A stretch of 64,000 nt of DNA, taken from positions 62,001 through 126,000 of the forward strand of contig CANQUE010000001.1 in NCBI GenBank assembly GCA_947626905.1, read 5' to 3'. Under the pieces are notes generated by a model. The model saw only the letters and a list, made by a program, of their open reading frames with translations, was not told the origin of the DNA and did not search any database. Made by a program: the position numbers and the translations under genes. Within the stretch, counting starts at the first letter, position 1, and every line of letters starts with the position of its first letter. Positions 16,739 to 25,404 of the stretch are shown here, piece after piece. Origin of the DNA: an uncultured Oscillospiraceae bacterium. Its GTDB lineage: Bacteria; Bacillota; Clostridia; Oscillospirales; Oscillospiraceae.

Positions 16739-17320
16739 TTATCGTCTGTCGCTGCGGCAGAGCTCCGCCGTCAGGATGGCGTCCAGCTCCCTGGCGGCCT
16801 TTTCGGCATCGTCGTTGACGACGGTGTAGGTGTAATGTTTCGCCTGGGCCATTTCCCTCTGGGCGGCGGCCAAACGGCTGGCGATCCGCGCCTCGTCGTC
16901 TGTGCCGCGGCCCCGAAGACGCTTTTCCAGGACCTCCAGACTGGGGGGACGGAGAAAAACGCTCACCGCGTCGGGACGCTTCGCCATCACCTGGGCCGCA
17001 CCCTGGACCTCGATGTCCAGCAGCACATGGTATCCGGCGCGCATATTCTCCTCCACCGGCGCCGCCGGCGTTCCGTAGAAATTGTCCACATACTCCGCGT
17101 GCTCCAGAAACGCGTCCTCCGCGATCATCTGAAGGAACTGCTCCCGGCTTTTGAAATAATACTCCCGGCCGTCCTCTTCTCCCGGCCGCGGGGCGCGGGT
17201 AGTGGCGGAAACTGAAAAGCGGATATCGTTTCTCCGGCGCAGGAGCGCCGTGATGACCGTGCTCTTTCCCGTGCCTGAGGGGCCGGACAGGACTACCAGC
17301 AGGCCTCTTTTCTCCCCCAT
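16739..17320 (-). CDS. gmk: Guanylate kinase
   Basis: A 193-aa enzyme that phosphorylates GMP to GDP. P-loop GPSGTGKSTV at 13-22, the GMP-binding region SVSATTRAPRPGEEDGREYYF near 37-57 and HAEYVDNFYGTP near 73-84 are all typical. It starts 1 nt before the remA stop codon region ends and is part of the yicC-remA-gmk-rpoZ set found throughout Firmicutes. Confidence 0.95.
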   Translation of the reverse strand: MGEKRGLLVVLSGPSGTGKSTVITALLRRRNDIRFSVSATTRAPRPGEEDGREYYFKSREQFLQMIAEDAFLEHAEYVDNFYGTPAAPVEENMRAGYHVLLDIEVQGAAQVMAKRPDAVSVFLRPPSLEVLEKRLRGRGTDDEARIASRLAAAQREMAQAKHYTYTVVNDDAEKAARELDAILTAELCRSDRR

Positions 17321-17321
17321 G

Positions 17322-17567
17322 TCAATCTTCCTCCCCGTCGCCTGCCCGCTGGGCCACCGTTTCCGGCGGCAGCGGACAGAGGATCACATGGCCGCTGTCC
17401 ATGATCAGCACCGACTCGGTCTTGCGTCCATAGGTGGCGTCCACCAGCTTTCCGCTGTCCCGGGCCTGGGCCACGACCCGCTTGATGGGATTGGATTCCG
17501 GCTCCACCGCGGCCACGATCCGCCCGGCGGAAACATAGCTGCCATACCCGATCGATACAAGTTCCAT
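17322..17567 (-). CDS. remA: Extracellular matrix regulator RemA (DUF370)
   Basis: An 81-aa protein beginning MELVSIGYGSYVSAGRIVAAV, the family hallmark, with ESNPIKR and RKTESVLIMDSGH further on. In Bacillus subtilis RemA is a DNA-binding activator of biofilm matrix and osmolyte genes; in Clostridia it is kept next to yicC and gmk but its targets are unknown. The start at 17567 is set by homology; an upstream frame overlapping yicC has no support. It starts 5 nt after yicC ends. Confidence 0.93.
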   Translation of the reverse strand: MELVSIGYGSYVSAGRIVAAVEPESNPIKRVVAQARDSGKLVDATYGRKTESVLIMDSGHVILCPLPPETVAQRAGDGEED

Positions 17568-17572
17568 GGCCG

Positions 17573-18451
17573 TCACTCCATGTTCTGGATCTGCTCGCGG
17601 ATCTTCTCCAGCTCCGCCTTCATGTCGATCACGATCCCCGCGATCTCGCTGTCGGAGCACTTAGAGCCGGTAGTATTGGCCTCCCGGTTCATCTCCTGGA
17701 GAAGGAAATCCAATTTCCGGCCCACCGGCGAGCCAGCGGAAAGCAGATGCCGAAACTGGGCGATATGGCTTTTCAGCCGGACCATCTCCTCGTCCACGGC
17801 CACTTTATCGGCATAGATGGCCGCCTCCTGAAGGATGCGGCTGTCGTCGACGGCGGAATCCGCCAGCACCTCCTGCATCCGCGCCAGCAGCCGGGCCCGG
17901 TACTCCGCCACCGTCTGGGGCGAGCGGGCTTCGATCCGGTCCACCATGCTCTCCAGGCCGGCGAGTTTTTCCTGGATATCCTCCGCCAGCCGCTGCCCCT
18001 CCCGGGTACGCATGGCGTCAAAATCCTCCAGAGCCTGTTCCAGCACGGCGGATATGGCCTGCAAAAGCACATCTCTGTCGGTATCCGACTTCTCCTGGAC
18101 CATCACGTCCGGCATACGGACCAGCTGCAAAGCGGTGACGGTCCCGTCCAGGTCATAGGCCGCGGCCGTATCCCGGACCGCTTTCAGATAGGCCGCCGCC
18201 AGAGGCTCATTCACTTTGATGATCTCCTCTTCCGCAGCGGAGGTGTCCACTGTGATAAAGACATCCACCTTCCCCCGGCTGATCCGGGCGGCCACGGCGG
18301 ACCGGACGGCTTCTTCGGCAAACAGGCAGCTCTTCGGCAGCCGGACAGACACGTCAAGATAGCGGTTGTTCACGCTTTTCAGCTCCGCCGATACGGCGAT
18401 GGCGCTTCTTTCGCCCTTTGCGCCGCCATATCCGGTCATGCTCTTGATCAT
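17573..18451 (-). CDS. yicC: YicC/YloC family endoribonuclease
   Basis: A 292-aa protein starting MIKSMTGYG, the family signature, and including SVNNRYLDVSVRLP and the C-terminal GRKLDFLLQEMNREANTTGSK block. YicC proteins form hexamers with endoribonuclease activity and affect decay of some small RNAs. Its ATG overlaps the stop of the upstream membrane protein by 4 nt. It leads into remA-gmk-rpoZ. Confidence 0.94.
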   Translation of the reverse strand: MIKSMTGYGGAKGERSAIAVSAELKSVNNRYLDVSVRLPKSCLFAEEAVRSAVAARISRGKVDVFITVDTSAAEEEIIKVNEPLAAAYLKAVRDTAAAYDLDGTVTALQLVRMPDVMVQEKSDTDRDVLLQAISAVLEQALEDFDAMRTREGQRLAEDIQEKLAGLESMVDRIEARSPQTVAEYRARLLARMQEVLADSAVDDSRILQEAAIYADKVAVDEEMVRLKSHIAQFRHLLSAGSPVGRKLDFLLQEMNREANTTGSKCSDSEIAGIVIDMKAELEKIREQIQNME

Positions 18452-18951
18452 TCAAAATACCTCGAGATCTTCACGATGTAAAAACGGATGAGGCCCGAAT
18501 AGGCCCGGTCGTACAGCCAGAATACGGCCGCTCCCAGCGGAAACAGGGCGAACCAGGGCAGCTCCGCGCCGGTAAAGGTGAAAAGGGCCTTTGCCAGCAG
18601 CCAATAGACAACGAACACCGCCACATAAAGCGCGTATTTGCCCCCCCACTCCGCCCAGGGGCTGTGCAGCCGCTCAAACAGGCTCTTCGCAATGGGATAA
18701 TACCCAAAAAACGCGGTATACATGATGGCCGCCGCGCCGGGATAAATGAGCGCGCCCAACAGCGCCGTCAGCGCAAACACAGCCAGCGCCCATTTTGCAC
18801 CATACATCATCAGCGCCACGCATACCGGCAGGCTGGACAGCGCTATAAGGGCCAGACGCCCCGCGGGAAGCGCGCTGCCCAAAAGCAGCAGCACCGTGCC
18901 CAGAGCCGTCATGATCGCCAGCCGGGCCAGCCGTTTCGTCCGATCGTTCAT
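18448..18951 (-). CDS. Multispanning membrane protein, unknown function
   Basis: A 167-aa hydrophobic protein with a basic start (MNDRTKRLAR) and about five predicted helices at roughly 10-28, 33-50, 55-75, 103-122 and 130-148, with Arg/Lys at the C-terminus (ISRYFE end). The first helix, ARLAIMTALGTVLLLL, and the overall size resemble substrate-binding (S) components of ECF vitamin transporters, but I see no firm family signature. The ATG follows AGGTGAG. It overlaps yicC by 4 nt and starts 4 nt after the J-domain gene, so it belongs to that operon. Confidence 0.7.
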   Translation of the reverse strand: MNDRTKRLARLAIMTALGTVLLLLGSALPAGRLALIALSSLPVCVALMMYGAKWALAVFALTALLGALIYPGAAAIMYTAFFGYYPIAKSLFERLHSPWAEWGGKYALYVAVFVVYWLLAKALFTFTGAELPWFALFPLGAAVFWLYDRAYSGLIRFYIVKISRYFE

Positions 18952-18955
18952 CTTC

Positions 18956-19609
18956 TCACCTGCAGCCGATACAGGGGATCAGGTTTCCCCCCATCATCTC
19001 GCAGCAGCAATCCGCGCAGATCAGATTCTGGCACATGTTGCAGGCCATATCCCCGCCCATCATATCCATGCCGCCAGAGGGACGGTATGCCTGCCCGCCC
19101 TGATTCATGTACTGGATCGCGTTGCGGTATTCGATGTTGGACGGGTCCATGGTGGCGGCCGTACGGAAATACTGTCCGGCCTGGTCCATCCAGCCCTTGC
19201 GCCAGTAGACGCTGCCCATCAGATAATACCACTCCGCGTCGTGATTGCCGATGGCGTTCAGCATGGCCTCCGCCTGGACCAGGTTGTTGGCATTGATCAG
19301 GTTGCGGATCTGGATATACTGCGGGTTGCGGGCGGCGGACTGCCGCTGGGCGCCGCCCTGGGCCTGATAGGCCCCGGCGCCGTAACCGTAGGAATAGCCG
19401 CCTGCGCCTGAGCCGCCCTGTTCCCGGCTCTTGGTGATGGCGTCGTAGGCCTCGTTGATCTCCTTCATCTTCTCGGAGGCCAGGTCCGCCAGAGGATTGT
19501 CGTGGTAATTGTCGGGGTGATATTTCCGCGCCAAGTCGCGGTAGGCCCGTTTTACCTCTTCGTCGGTGGCCTGGGGGGATACGCCCAGGACGCTGTAAGG
19601 GTCGTTCAT
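18956..19609 (-). CDS. J-domain protein with TPR-like middle and cysteine-rich tail
   Basis: A 217-aa protein: J-domain at 1-62 with the HPD tripeptide at 31-33, a Gly/Tyr/Gln-rich linker (65-95), a helical TPR-like part (about 97-160, LIXANNLVQAEAML and YYLMGSVYWRKGWMDQA pattern), and a tail with eight cysteines (190, 193, 198, 201-203, 213, 216). J-domains stimulate DnaK ATPase; the other parts suggest a dedicated co-chaperone rather than DnaJ itself. ATG 19609 overlaps the DUF5685 stop as ATGA. The tail may bind zinc or an iron-sulfur centre; that is inference. Confidence 0.88.
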   Translation of the reverse strand: MNDPYSVLGVSPQATDEEVKRAYRDLARKYHPDNYHDNPLADLASEKMKEINEAYDAITKSREQGGSGAGGYSYGYGAGAYQAQGGAQRQSAARNPQYIQIRNLINANNLVQAEAMLNAIGNHDAEWYYLMGSVYWRKGWMDQAGQYFRTAATMDPSNIEYRNAIQYMNQGGQAYRPSGGMDMMGGDMACNMCQNLICADCCCEMMGGNLIPCIGCR

Positions 19610-20493
19610 AAGCTGCTCCGATCTTTGTGTAATCTGGCCGGCGCACGCCACACGCCGGAAAATACCGCCTGGGCCGCCGCGGGAAGGCCCAGATAAACTG
19701 TGTTGGAAAGGATGCCGGAATACGGGTTCTCCCCCAGCAGGGCAAATGCCCCCGCCAAGGCGTTGTGGCTCATCTGAAGCCCCGTGCGGAGGGTCCGCTC
19801 ATCCTCCGGGGAGAGCTTGCCCTGCTCCGGAGCAAAGCGGAATCGCAGCGGATTGTATGCGCCAGTACGCTCATCCTCCGCCAGATCGTCCACCGCGTCC
19901 AGGATGTAGATGATCCTGCCCAGGTGGTACAGCAGCTGCTCCAGCGTCCTGCGCCGGGCCGCGTCGGCCTCGCCCTGGGCGATGGAGCGGAGGATCAGGG
20001 CGAACTTGTCCGCCGTTTCATCCACGCTGGAGCAGTTCTCCCGCTCCAAGGACCGGAGGGCCTGGAGATTTTCCCTGACCGCGCCGGCAAATCCCGGCCG
20101 CTGGGCCGCCGCCTTTTTATAGGCCCTTTTGAGCATGGCGCAGGCCGCCTTCCAGCCGGCCGCCTGGATCCCCCGGCTGTCGTCCGCGCTGTCCGCCAGC
20201 TTCCACCAGCCCAGGATCACCGTCATATCCGCCGCCGTGGACAGGCTGTCGCACGGGCCAAGACACCGCACCGGCCGGATGGGATGGGCCACGCATCGGC
20301 GGGAACAGCACTTCCCTTCCTCCGCCCCCGCCAGGAGCATGGCGAGAAAGGTGAAGTCATAGTTGACCAAAAACCTGCTCACCGGTCCGTACCGGCGGGC
20401 CAGCTCATGGCACAGCCCGCAGTATACGCCCCGGAACAGCTCATATTCCCGTATCTTCAGCTCTCCCTTTACCGGGCGGACATACCCATACAT
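19606..20493 (-). CDS. DUF5685 family protein
   Basis: A 295-aa, mainly helical, cytosolic-looking protein of a clostridial family with no assigned function. Conserved cysteines occur as CGLC at 25-28 and as a cluster at 62, 63, 67, 77 and 81, just after a hydrophobic patch (FTFLAMLLAG). The C-terminal half contains an acidic helix bundle (LYHLGRIIYILDAVDDLAEDERTG), somewhat like isoprenoid-synthase or ferritin-like folds, though this is a weak impression. It overlaps the J-domain gene by 4 nt and the RseC-like gene by 1 nt, so the three are co-translated. Confidence 0.75.
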   Translation of the reverse strand: MYGYVRPVKGELKIREYELFRGVYCGLCHELARRYGPVSRFLVNYDFTFLAMLLAGAEEGKCCSRRCVAHPIRPVRCLGPCDSLSTAADMTVILGWWKLADSADDSRGIQAAGWKAACAMLKRAYKKAAAQRPGFAGAVRENLQALRSLERENCSSVDETADKFALILRSIAQGEADAARRRTLEQLLYHLGRIIYILDAVDDLAEDERTGAYNPLRFRFAPEQGKLSPEDERTLRTGLQMSHNALAGAFALLGENPYSGILSNTVYLGLPAAAQAVFSGVWRAPARLHKDRSSL

Positions 20494-20891
20494 CAGCGCT
20501 TATAACCGGTGATATGGTAATCGATCTTCTTAAAACGCTTGCCCAGCAGCGTGCTCAGTCCCATCCCGGCCGCAAAGCCAAGAGCGCTGGTGATCACGCA
20601 TTTTTGCTGGTCCAGGTGCAGCAGCGCGCCGACGCCATAGCCCAAAAACAGGAACGCCACCGGGAGCATATAGATCAGCAGCGTCACCTGCAGGATCGTT
20701 TTGGTCTCGCTCTCCAGCACCACCCGCTCTCCGGGCTGGGCAAAGATCCGGTTGTCGGCCTCCACAAGGATCTCCTTGCCATAGATGCACTCTCCGCAGC
20801 CGGAGCAGTGGGAGCATGCGGTGACCCGCTCCACGGACACCTCCGCCATGCCCTTGTCAAGCAGCCGTTTTACGATCCCCGTCTGGGTCAT
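20493..20891 (-). CDS. RseC/SoxR-reducing system family membrane protein
   Basis: A 132-aa protein with an N-terminal beta domain that contains four cysteines at 26, 29, 32 and 35 (CSHCSGCGEC), then two membrane helices (about 67-88 and 95-114) and a basic tail. This is the RseC/RsxC-associated fold, linked in other bacteria to reduction of SoxR and to the Rnf complex. The ATG overlaps the cdaR end by 4 nt. It is the first of three consecutive cysteine-rich gene products. Confidence 0.85.
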   Translation of the reverse strand: MTQTGIVKRLLDKGMAEVSVERVTACSHCSGCGECIYGKEILVEADNRIFAQPGERVVLESETKTILQVTLLIYMLPVAFLFLGYGVGALLHLDQQKCVITSALGFAAGMGLSTLLGKRFKKIDYHITGYKR

Positions 20892-22156
20892 TGCTCTGCC
20901 TCCATTCGGATATACAATGGATATGAGCCCACCACGCCCGCGGACTCAAAGCCGTCCACATATACGGTCGTAGGTACCCGGCTGGTGGTGGTGACGCCCG
21001 TCAGGTCGGCGACGATGCGTATGTTGTTCACCGCGATCTGGGGGAATACATCCGCCGGGGCCCGGACGGTGACCACCTTGTTGGCTTCCATGATGCTGGC
21101 TGTGTATCCCTCCGGGGCGTTGATGAAGCTCAGGTTGGTGACCGTGAACAGGCCGGACTCCAGACCGACGAACTCCAAACTCACCGTGGCGGTGGTTTCC
21201 CCGGACAGGCATTCCACCCCATTGGGCAGCACGATGTTGTAGGCGGTGGGTTCAAAGTTGAGATAACTGGCGAGAGGGATGTTGGCCAGAGAGATCATAT
21301 TCAGCGAATCCAGCGTGGCCGCGTCGCCGGCGATGGTGATGGTCGCCGGCTGGACGGTAGTGACCACGTTCCTCTCCGTAGCGCCGCCGCCGTCGATCAG
21401 CGTCACGCCCAGAGCCACTTCCTTGACCGCGCTCACAGGGACGTTGACGGACACCGTTTCCACGTCGGCCTGCACATCTTCAAACTCCAGCGTGTTCCCG
21501 TCCGAATCCAGCAGGACATAATTGCCCACGGCGGTGAAAGCGGCGCTGACCTCGTCCCTGGCCACCACCACCTGGACCTTGGCGATCTGCTCCAGCTCCT
21601 CCTCCGGTCCGGTGAAGGTGACCGCCGCCGGGTCAAAGGTCATCTCCGCAGCGTCCACGATATATCCCTCCGCCGTAGTGCCCTCAAACGTACCGACCAC
21701 GGGGAAGCTCCGGGTGGCCAATTTGCTGATCTGCAGGCCGATGGTAGAAGGGCTCTTCGCCCCTTCCCGGATGCTGGCCTGGTTCACCCCCGTGTCATAG
21801 CTCAGGGTGTAGCCCATGGTCCGGTATCCTGCCATGGTGATATTGGACAGGTTCACCACCGCCTTGAGATCGTCGCTGGTGATGTTGTAGAGATCTCTGC
21901 GGCTGCCGGAAAGCGTCACGTTCACCGTAGTGGCATCCTGATCGGAGATCACCAGGTTCAACGTGTCCCGCATGGCCTCCTGCCCGGTAAAGGTGACCTC
22001 TACCCCATAGAGGGTCTTGGTCTCTGTCACGCCGAAGTTGGACATGTAGTATACCCAGATCATCAGCGCCGCCCCAAGGCTCAGCAGCGCCCACAGGATA
22101 CGGCTGCCCCTCAAGCTGGGCTTGCTGCCTGCGCCGGTATCATTTCTCATTGGCAT
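20888..22156 (-). CDS. cdaR: CdaR (YbbR-domain) regulator of diadenylate cyclase
   Basis: A 422-aa protein with a short basic N-terminus, one membrane helix at about 18-36, and a long extracytoplasmic beta-rich part made of about four YbbR repeats. CdaR binds CdaA and tunes c-di-AMP synthesis. I place the start at ATG 22156, 7 nt after GGAGG; this overlaps the end of cdaA by 17 nt. Residue length and order cdaA-cdaR are as in Bacillus, but glmM, which usually follows, is not here. Confidence 0.9.
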   Translation of the reverse strand: MPMRNDTGAGSKPSLRGSRILWALLSLGAALMIWVYYMSNFGVTETKTLYGVEVTFTGQEAMRDTLNLVISDQDATTVNVTLSGSRRDLYNITSDDLKAVVNLSNITMAGYRTMGYTLSYDTGVNQASIREGAKSPSTIGLQISKLATRSFPVVGTFEGTTAEGYIVDAAEMTFDPAAVTFTGPEEELEQIAKVQVVVARDEVSAAFTAVGNYVLLDSDGNTLEFEDVQADVETVSVNVPVSAVKEVALGVTLIDGGGATERNVVTTVQPATITIAGDAATLDSLNMISLANIPLASYLNFEPTAYNIVLPNGVECLSGETTATVSLEFVGLESGLFTVTNLSFINAPEGYTASIMEANKVVTVRAPADVFPQIAVNNIRIVADLTGVTTTSRVPTTVYVDGFESAGVVGSYPLYIRMEAEQ

Positions 22157-23018
22157 TTCCCTTCCTCCGCGCAAGGCGGTCCAGCAGCCCGCTTCGCTCC
22201 GGCTTCTCCTGGGGAAGAAGCTCCTGGCGCAGCAGGGACTCGAATGTATCCGCCGAAAGGTGCCGTTTCAAAAGGCCGTCCTGGGCCACGCTGATGGCTC
22301 CGGTCTCCTCCGAAACGATGACGACCACCGCGTCGGACCGCTCGCTCATGCCGATCCCGGCCCGGTGGCGCATGCCCAGATCTTTGCTCAGATTCGCGCT
22401 CTCCGACAGGGGCAGCACGCACCCGGCGGCCGCCAGACGGCCGTCCCGGATGATCACCGCTCCGTCATGGAGGGGAGATTTGTTGAAGAATATATTTTTC
22501 AGCAGCTCCGACGTGACGATCGCGTCCACCGGCGTGCCGGAAACCATGGTTTCGTTCAGATGATTCGCGCGCTCGAACACGATCAGCGCGCCGGTGCGGC
22601 TCTTGGACATATCCTGACAGGCGTTGACGGTCTGCATGATGGCCCGATCCACCGCCTGCCCTCCCACGCTCCGTCCGAACAGGGAGAAAAACCGGTAGGA
22701 ACCCACGCGCTCCAGCGCCCGGCGTATCTCCGGCTGAAACAGGATCACCACCGCCAGCACGCCGATCTCGAACACCTGTCGCAGCAGGAAGGTGGTCACC
22801 GTCAGCTGGGCGATGCTGCTGAGCCAAAGCGCCACAAGCAGCAGCAGGATCCCCTGCGCAAAGCGGACGGAATTGGTCTTGCGGATGAAGCCGGCCACGG
22901 CATACACCGCTACCGCCACGATCAGCACGTCCACTACGTCGGCAAGGCTCATGGAGAGTATGAGGTTGAAAGAATCGGTCACGCGGCTAATAAAACTGTT
23001 CATTGCGGCACCATTCAT
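22140..23018 (-). CDS. cdaA: Diadenylate cyclase CdaA
   Basis: A 292-aa membrane enzyme making c-di-AMP from two ATP. Three N-terminal membrane helices (about 20-100) precede the DAC domain with the catalytic motifs HDGAVII near 194 and MRHRAGIG near 226. c-di-AMP controls potassium and osmotic balance. The start could be ATG 23018 (ribosome site very close) or ATG 23003, which would shorten it by five residues. It has a clear promoter at 23058-23086 and begins the long operon that runs left to at least yicC. Confidence 0.94.
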   Translation of the reverse strand: MNGAAMNSFISRVTDSFNLILSMSLADVVDVLIVAVAVYAVAGFIRKTNSVRFAQGILLLLVALWLSSIAQLTVTTFLLRQVFEIGVLAVVILFQPEIRRALERVGSYRFFSLFGRSVGGQAVDRAIMQTVNACQDMSKSRTGALIVFERANHLNETMVSGTPVDAIVTSELLKNIFFNKSPLHDGAVIIRDGRLAAAGCVLPLSESANLSKDLGMRHRAGIGMSERSDAVVVIVSEETGAISVAQDGLLKRHLSADTFESLLRQELLPQEKPERSGLLDRLARRKGNANEK

Positions 23019-23057
23019 CCTCTTGTACTGTGAAAAAACATGCTATGTCAACTTTGT

Positions 23058-23086
23058 ATTATATAACAATTTCCTGCCTTTGGCAA
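23058..23086 (-). promoter_or_regulatory. Sigma-A-like promoter of cdaA-cdaR
   Basis: TTGCCA, 17-nt spacer, TATAAT (perfect -10) on the minus strand, 39 nt before the cdaA start, in a short AT-rich intergenic region. Confidence 0.75.
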
Positions 23087-23116
23087 TATGTTTTCTCTTC
23101 GCCCGGCCATCCGTAT

Positions 23117-23150
23117 GAAAAGCGGCCCCCTGTCGGCAGGGGGCCGCAAA
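23117..23150 (-). terminator. Intrinsic terminator after the amino-acid ABC operon
   Basis: An 11-bp GC stem, GCGGCCCCCTG / CAGGGGGCCGC, with a 4-nt loop, followed on the minus strand by TTTTCAT. It separates the transporter operon from cdaA. Confidence 0.8.
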
Positions 23151-23166
23151 ACACAGCGCTGGGCTG

Positions 23167-23961
23167 TCAGTCGCTCGTGATATCACCGCCGAAGTATTTC
23201 ACGCTGAGCGCCGAGAGGGTCCCGTCCTCCCGCATGGACAAGATGGCCTCGTTCACCGCCTGGCGCAGAGAGGCGGAGTCGTCGCCCTTGCGCATGGGAA
23301 TGGCGATCTCATTGGCGTCGGGGGTATAGGCCACGATCTTCAGCTCCGCTTCCGGATGCTCGCCAAAGTAGTCCAGGATGGACTGCTCGGCGTTCAGCGT
23401 CGCGTCCACCCGGCCAGACTCCACCATCTGCATGGTTTCGCCCAGGGAGTCCACGCCCTCGCAGGTGGCGCCGTACTGCTCCGCCAGCTCCATATAGGTG
23501 CTGCCGATGCTGTTGGAAGTGGTGCGGCCCTGCAGATCGTCAAAGGAAGTGATGTCCTCGTTGTCGGTGCGGACCACCAGCGCCGTGCGGATATAGGCGT
23601 AAGCGTCGGAGAAGTCATACTTCTCGCTGCGGTCTTCGGTCACATCCACGCCGTTGATCACAAGGTCATACCGGCCCGAGTCCATGCCGGCAAACAGGCC
23701 GTCCCAGGGGATTTCCACGAACTCGGCTTCCACGCCGAGATACTGGGCGATATACTGGCCGACCTCCACATCGAAGCCCACCAGCTCCCCGGAGGCCTCG
23801 TCATGATAGGTCCAGGGCGACCAGGTCCCCTCCATGGCGATGGTCAGCTTGCCGTTTTTCTTGATCTGATCCAGCTGGTCTCCCCCGCCGCCGCATCCGG
23901 CCAGCAGCCCCAGACAGAGCACAGCCGCCAGGATCAGAGCAGCCACCTTTTTCATAGTCAT
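23167..23961 (-). CDS. Polar amino-acid ABC transporter, substrate-binding lipoprotein
   Basis: A 264-aa SBP_bac_3 protein with a lipoprotein signal peptide (lipobox LAGC, Cys23), followed by a Gly-rich spacer. GTWSPWTYHDE, GFDVEVGQYIA and the arginine-containing VTEDRSEKYDFSDAY segment are typical for binding of a charged or polar amino-acid backbone. It is the last gene of permease-ATPase-SBP and overlaps the ATPase gene by 4 nt. The true substrate cannot be read from the sequence. Confidence 0.92.
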   Translation of the reverse strand: MTMKKVAALILAAVLCLGLLAGCGGGGDQLDQIKKNGKLTIAMEGTWSPWTYHDEASGELVGFDVEVGQYIAQYLGVEAEFVEIPWDGLFAGMDSGRYDLVINGVDVTEDRSEKYDFSDAYAYIRTALVVRTDNEDITSFDDLQGRTTSNSIGSTYMELAEQYGATCEGVDSLGETMQMVESGRVDATLNAEQSILDYFGEHPEAELKIVAYTPDANEIAIPMRKGDDSASLRQAVNEAILSMREDGTLSALSVKYFGGDITSD

Positions 23962-24701
23962 TCATCCTTTCTATCAAGGGAGCGGAGAAATGTCTGTATC
24001 CGCTCCAATTTTTGCTCTTCAAAAAACGGTCCTGCCGGCATACAGGCCAGGGCCCTGCCCTCATCCATGAACAGCACCTTGGTGGATACGTGTCGGGCAA
24101 AGTTGATCTCATGGGTCACCACGATCATGGTCATACCATCTTCCGCCAGATGCTGGATCACATCCAGCACGCCCCCGATCAGCTCCGGGTCCAGCGCGCT
24201 GGTGGGCTCGTCGAAAAAGATCACGTCCGGCTCCCCCGCCACGGCCCGGGCAATGGCCACCCGCTGCTGCTGACCGCCGGACAGCTGGCTGGGATAGGCG
24301 TCCTTTTTGTCCCTCAATCCCACTCGCTCCAACGCCGCCTCCGCCCGCTCTTCCGCCTCAGCACGGGGCATTTTCCGGGCCACGATCAGCCCTTCCATAA
24401 CGTTGCGCAGCGCGGTCTTATTGGCGAACAGATTGAAGCTTTGGAACACGAACGCGGTATGCCGGCGGTAAGCGGCAATCTCCTTCCGGCTCAACGTGGG
24501 CATATCCATCCGCTTTCCCTGAAAGACCATCGTTCCGGCGTCTGCCTGTTCCAGATAGTTCAGGCAGCGCAGCAGAGTGGTCTTCCCTCCGCCGGAAGGT
24601 CCCAAGACCGTCAGCACGTCCCCCTTGGAGATGGACAGATCCACGCCCTTCAATATCTCGTTGCCCTCAAATGCCTTGCGAAGGCCGCTGACCTCAAGCA
24701 C
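23958..24701 (-). CDS. Polar amino-acid ABC transporter, ATP-binding protein (GlnQ type)
   Basis: A 247-aa ATPase with Walker A GPSGGGKTT at 33-41, Q-loop VFQSFNLF near 83, signature LSGGQQQR near 135, Walker B VIFFDEPTSALDPE near 158-169 and switch histidine VTHE near 193. It energises uptake by the neighbouring permease. It overlaps the permease end by 8 nt and the binding-protein start by 4 nt. Confidence 0.94.
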   Translation of the reverse strand: MLEVSGLRKAFEGNEILKGVDLSISKGDVLTVLGPSGGGKTTLLRCLNYLEQADAGTMVFQGKRMDMPTLSRKEIAAYRRHTAFVFQSFNLFANKTALRNVMEGLIVARKMPRAEAEERAEAALERVGLRDKKDAYPSQLSGGQQQRVAIARAVAGEPDVIFFDEPTSALDPELIGGVLDVIQHLAEDGMTMIVVTHEINFARHVSTKVLFMDEGRALACMPAGPFFEEQKLERIQTFLRSLDRKDE

Positions 24702-25377
24702 GGATCACTTCACCACCGTTCATCGCGTTCAGCTTTCGCTCTCCCATCCGCTGGAGCCATGTGATCACCGTGCAGAACATCAGATAGATCAGGGCCACCT
24801 CGCTGTACAGCGCCAGATGCTCATAGGTCCGCCCCGCCACGCGCTGGGTCTCCATGAACATCTCCATGACCGTGATATTGGCCGCCAGGGACGTGTCCTT
24901 TACCATGCTGATAAGAGAGTTGGACAAGGGCGGGAAGGCCGTGCGGAACGCCTGGGGCAGCACGATGCGGCACATGATCTGGGTATAGCTCATGCCCACG
25001 CAGTAGCCCGCCTCCATCTGTCCTTTGGGCACCGCTTCGATGGCCGCGCGGACCGTTTCCGCGCAGTACGCCCCCTCGTTCAGCGCAAATACCGCGATGG
25101 CGCAGGGAAAGGCCGGGAGCATAATCCCCAGATCCGGCAGGCCAAAATACACCAGATACAGCTGTACCAGCAGCGGCGTGCCCCGGATGATCCAAATATA
25201 GAAGCGCACGATCTGCTTCAGGCCCTTGATATCGGCGATCTGGATCATGGCGCAGATCACCGCGATCACCAGCGCCAGCGAGAAGGAGATCACCGTCAGC
25301 GGGATGGTGACGAGGATCCCCTGCCCCAGGATCCGGGGAAAGGAGGTGATCAAAATATTGATGACTCTTTCACTCAA
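24694..25377 (-). CDS. Polar amino-acid ABC transporter, permease
   Basis: A 227-aa HEAT/HisM-type permease with about five helices and the EAA loop (EAVPKGQMEAGYCVGMSYTQIM near 118-139). I choose TTG at 25377 (MSERVINILITSF) with GGTGGAG 9-10 nt upstream; a longer frame would start in the tRNA terminator hairpin and is not credible. Only about 30 nt separate that hairpin from the start codon and I see no promoter in them, so expression probably depends on read-through from the tRNA-Ser genes. Confidence 0.9.
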   Translation of the reverse strand: MSERVINILITSFPRILGQGILVTIPLTVISFSLALVIAVICAMIQIADIKGLKQIVRFYIWIIRGTPLLVQLYLVYFGLPDLGIMLPAFPCAIAVFALNEGAYCAETVRAAIEAVPKGQMEAGYCVGMSYTQIMCRIVLPQAFRTAFPPLSNSLISMVKDTSLAANITVMEMFMETQRVAGRTYEHLALYSEVALIYLMFCTVITWLQRMGERKLNAMNGGEVIRA

Positions 25378-25404
25378 TGGTATTACACTCCACCGGTCAT
25401 ATGT

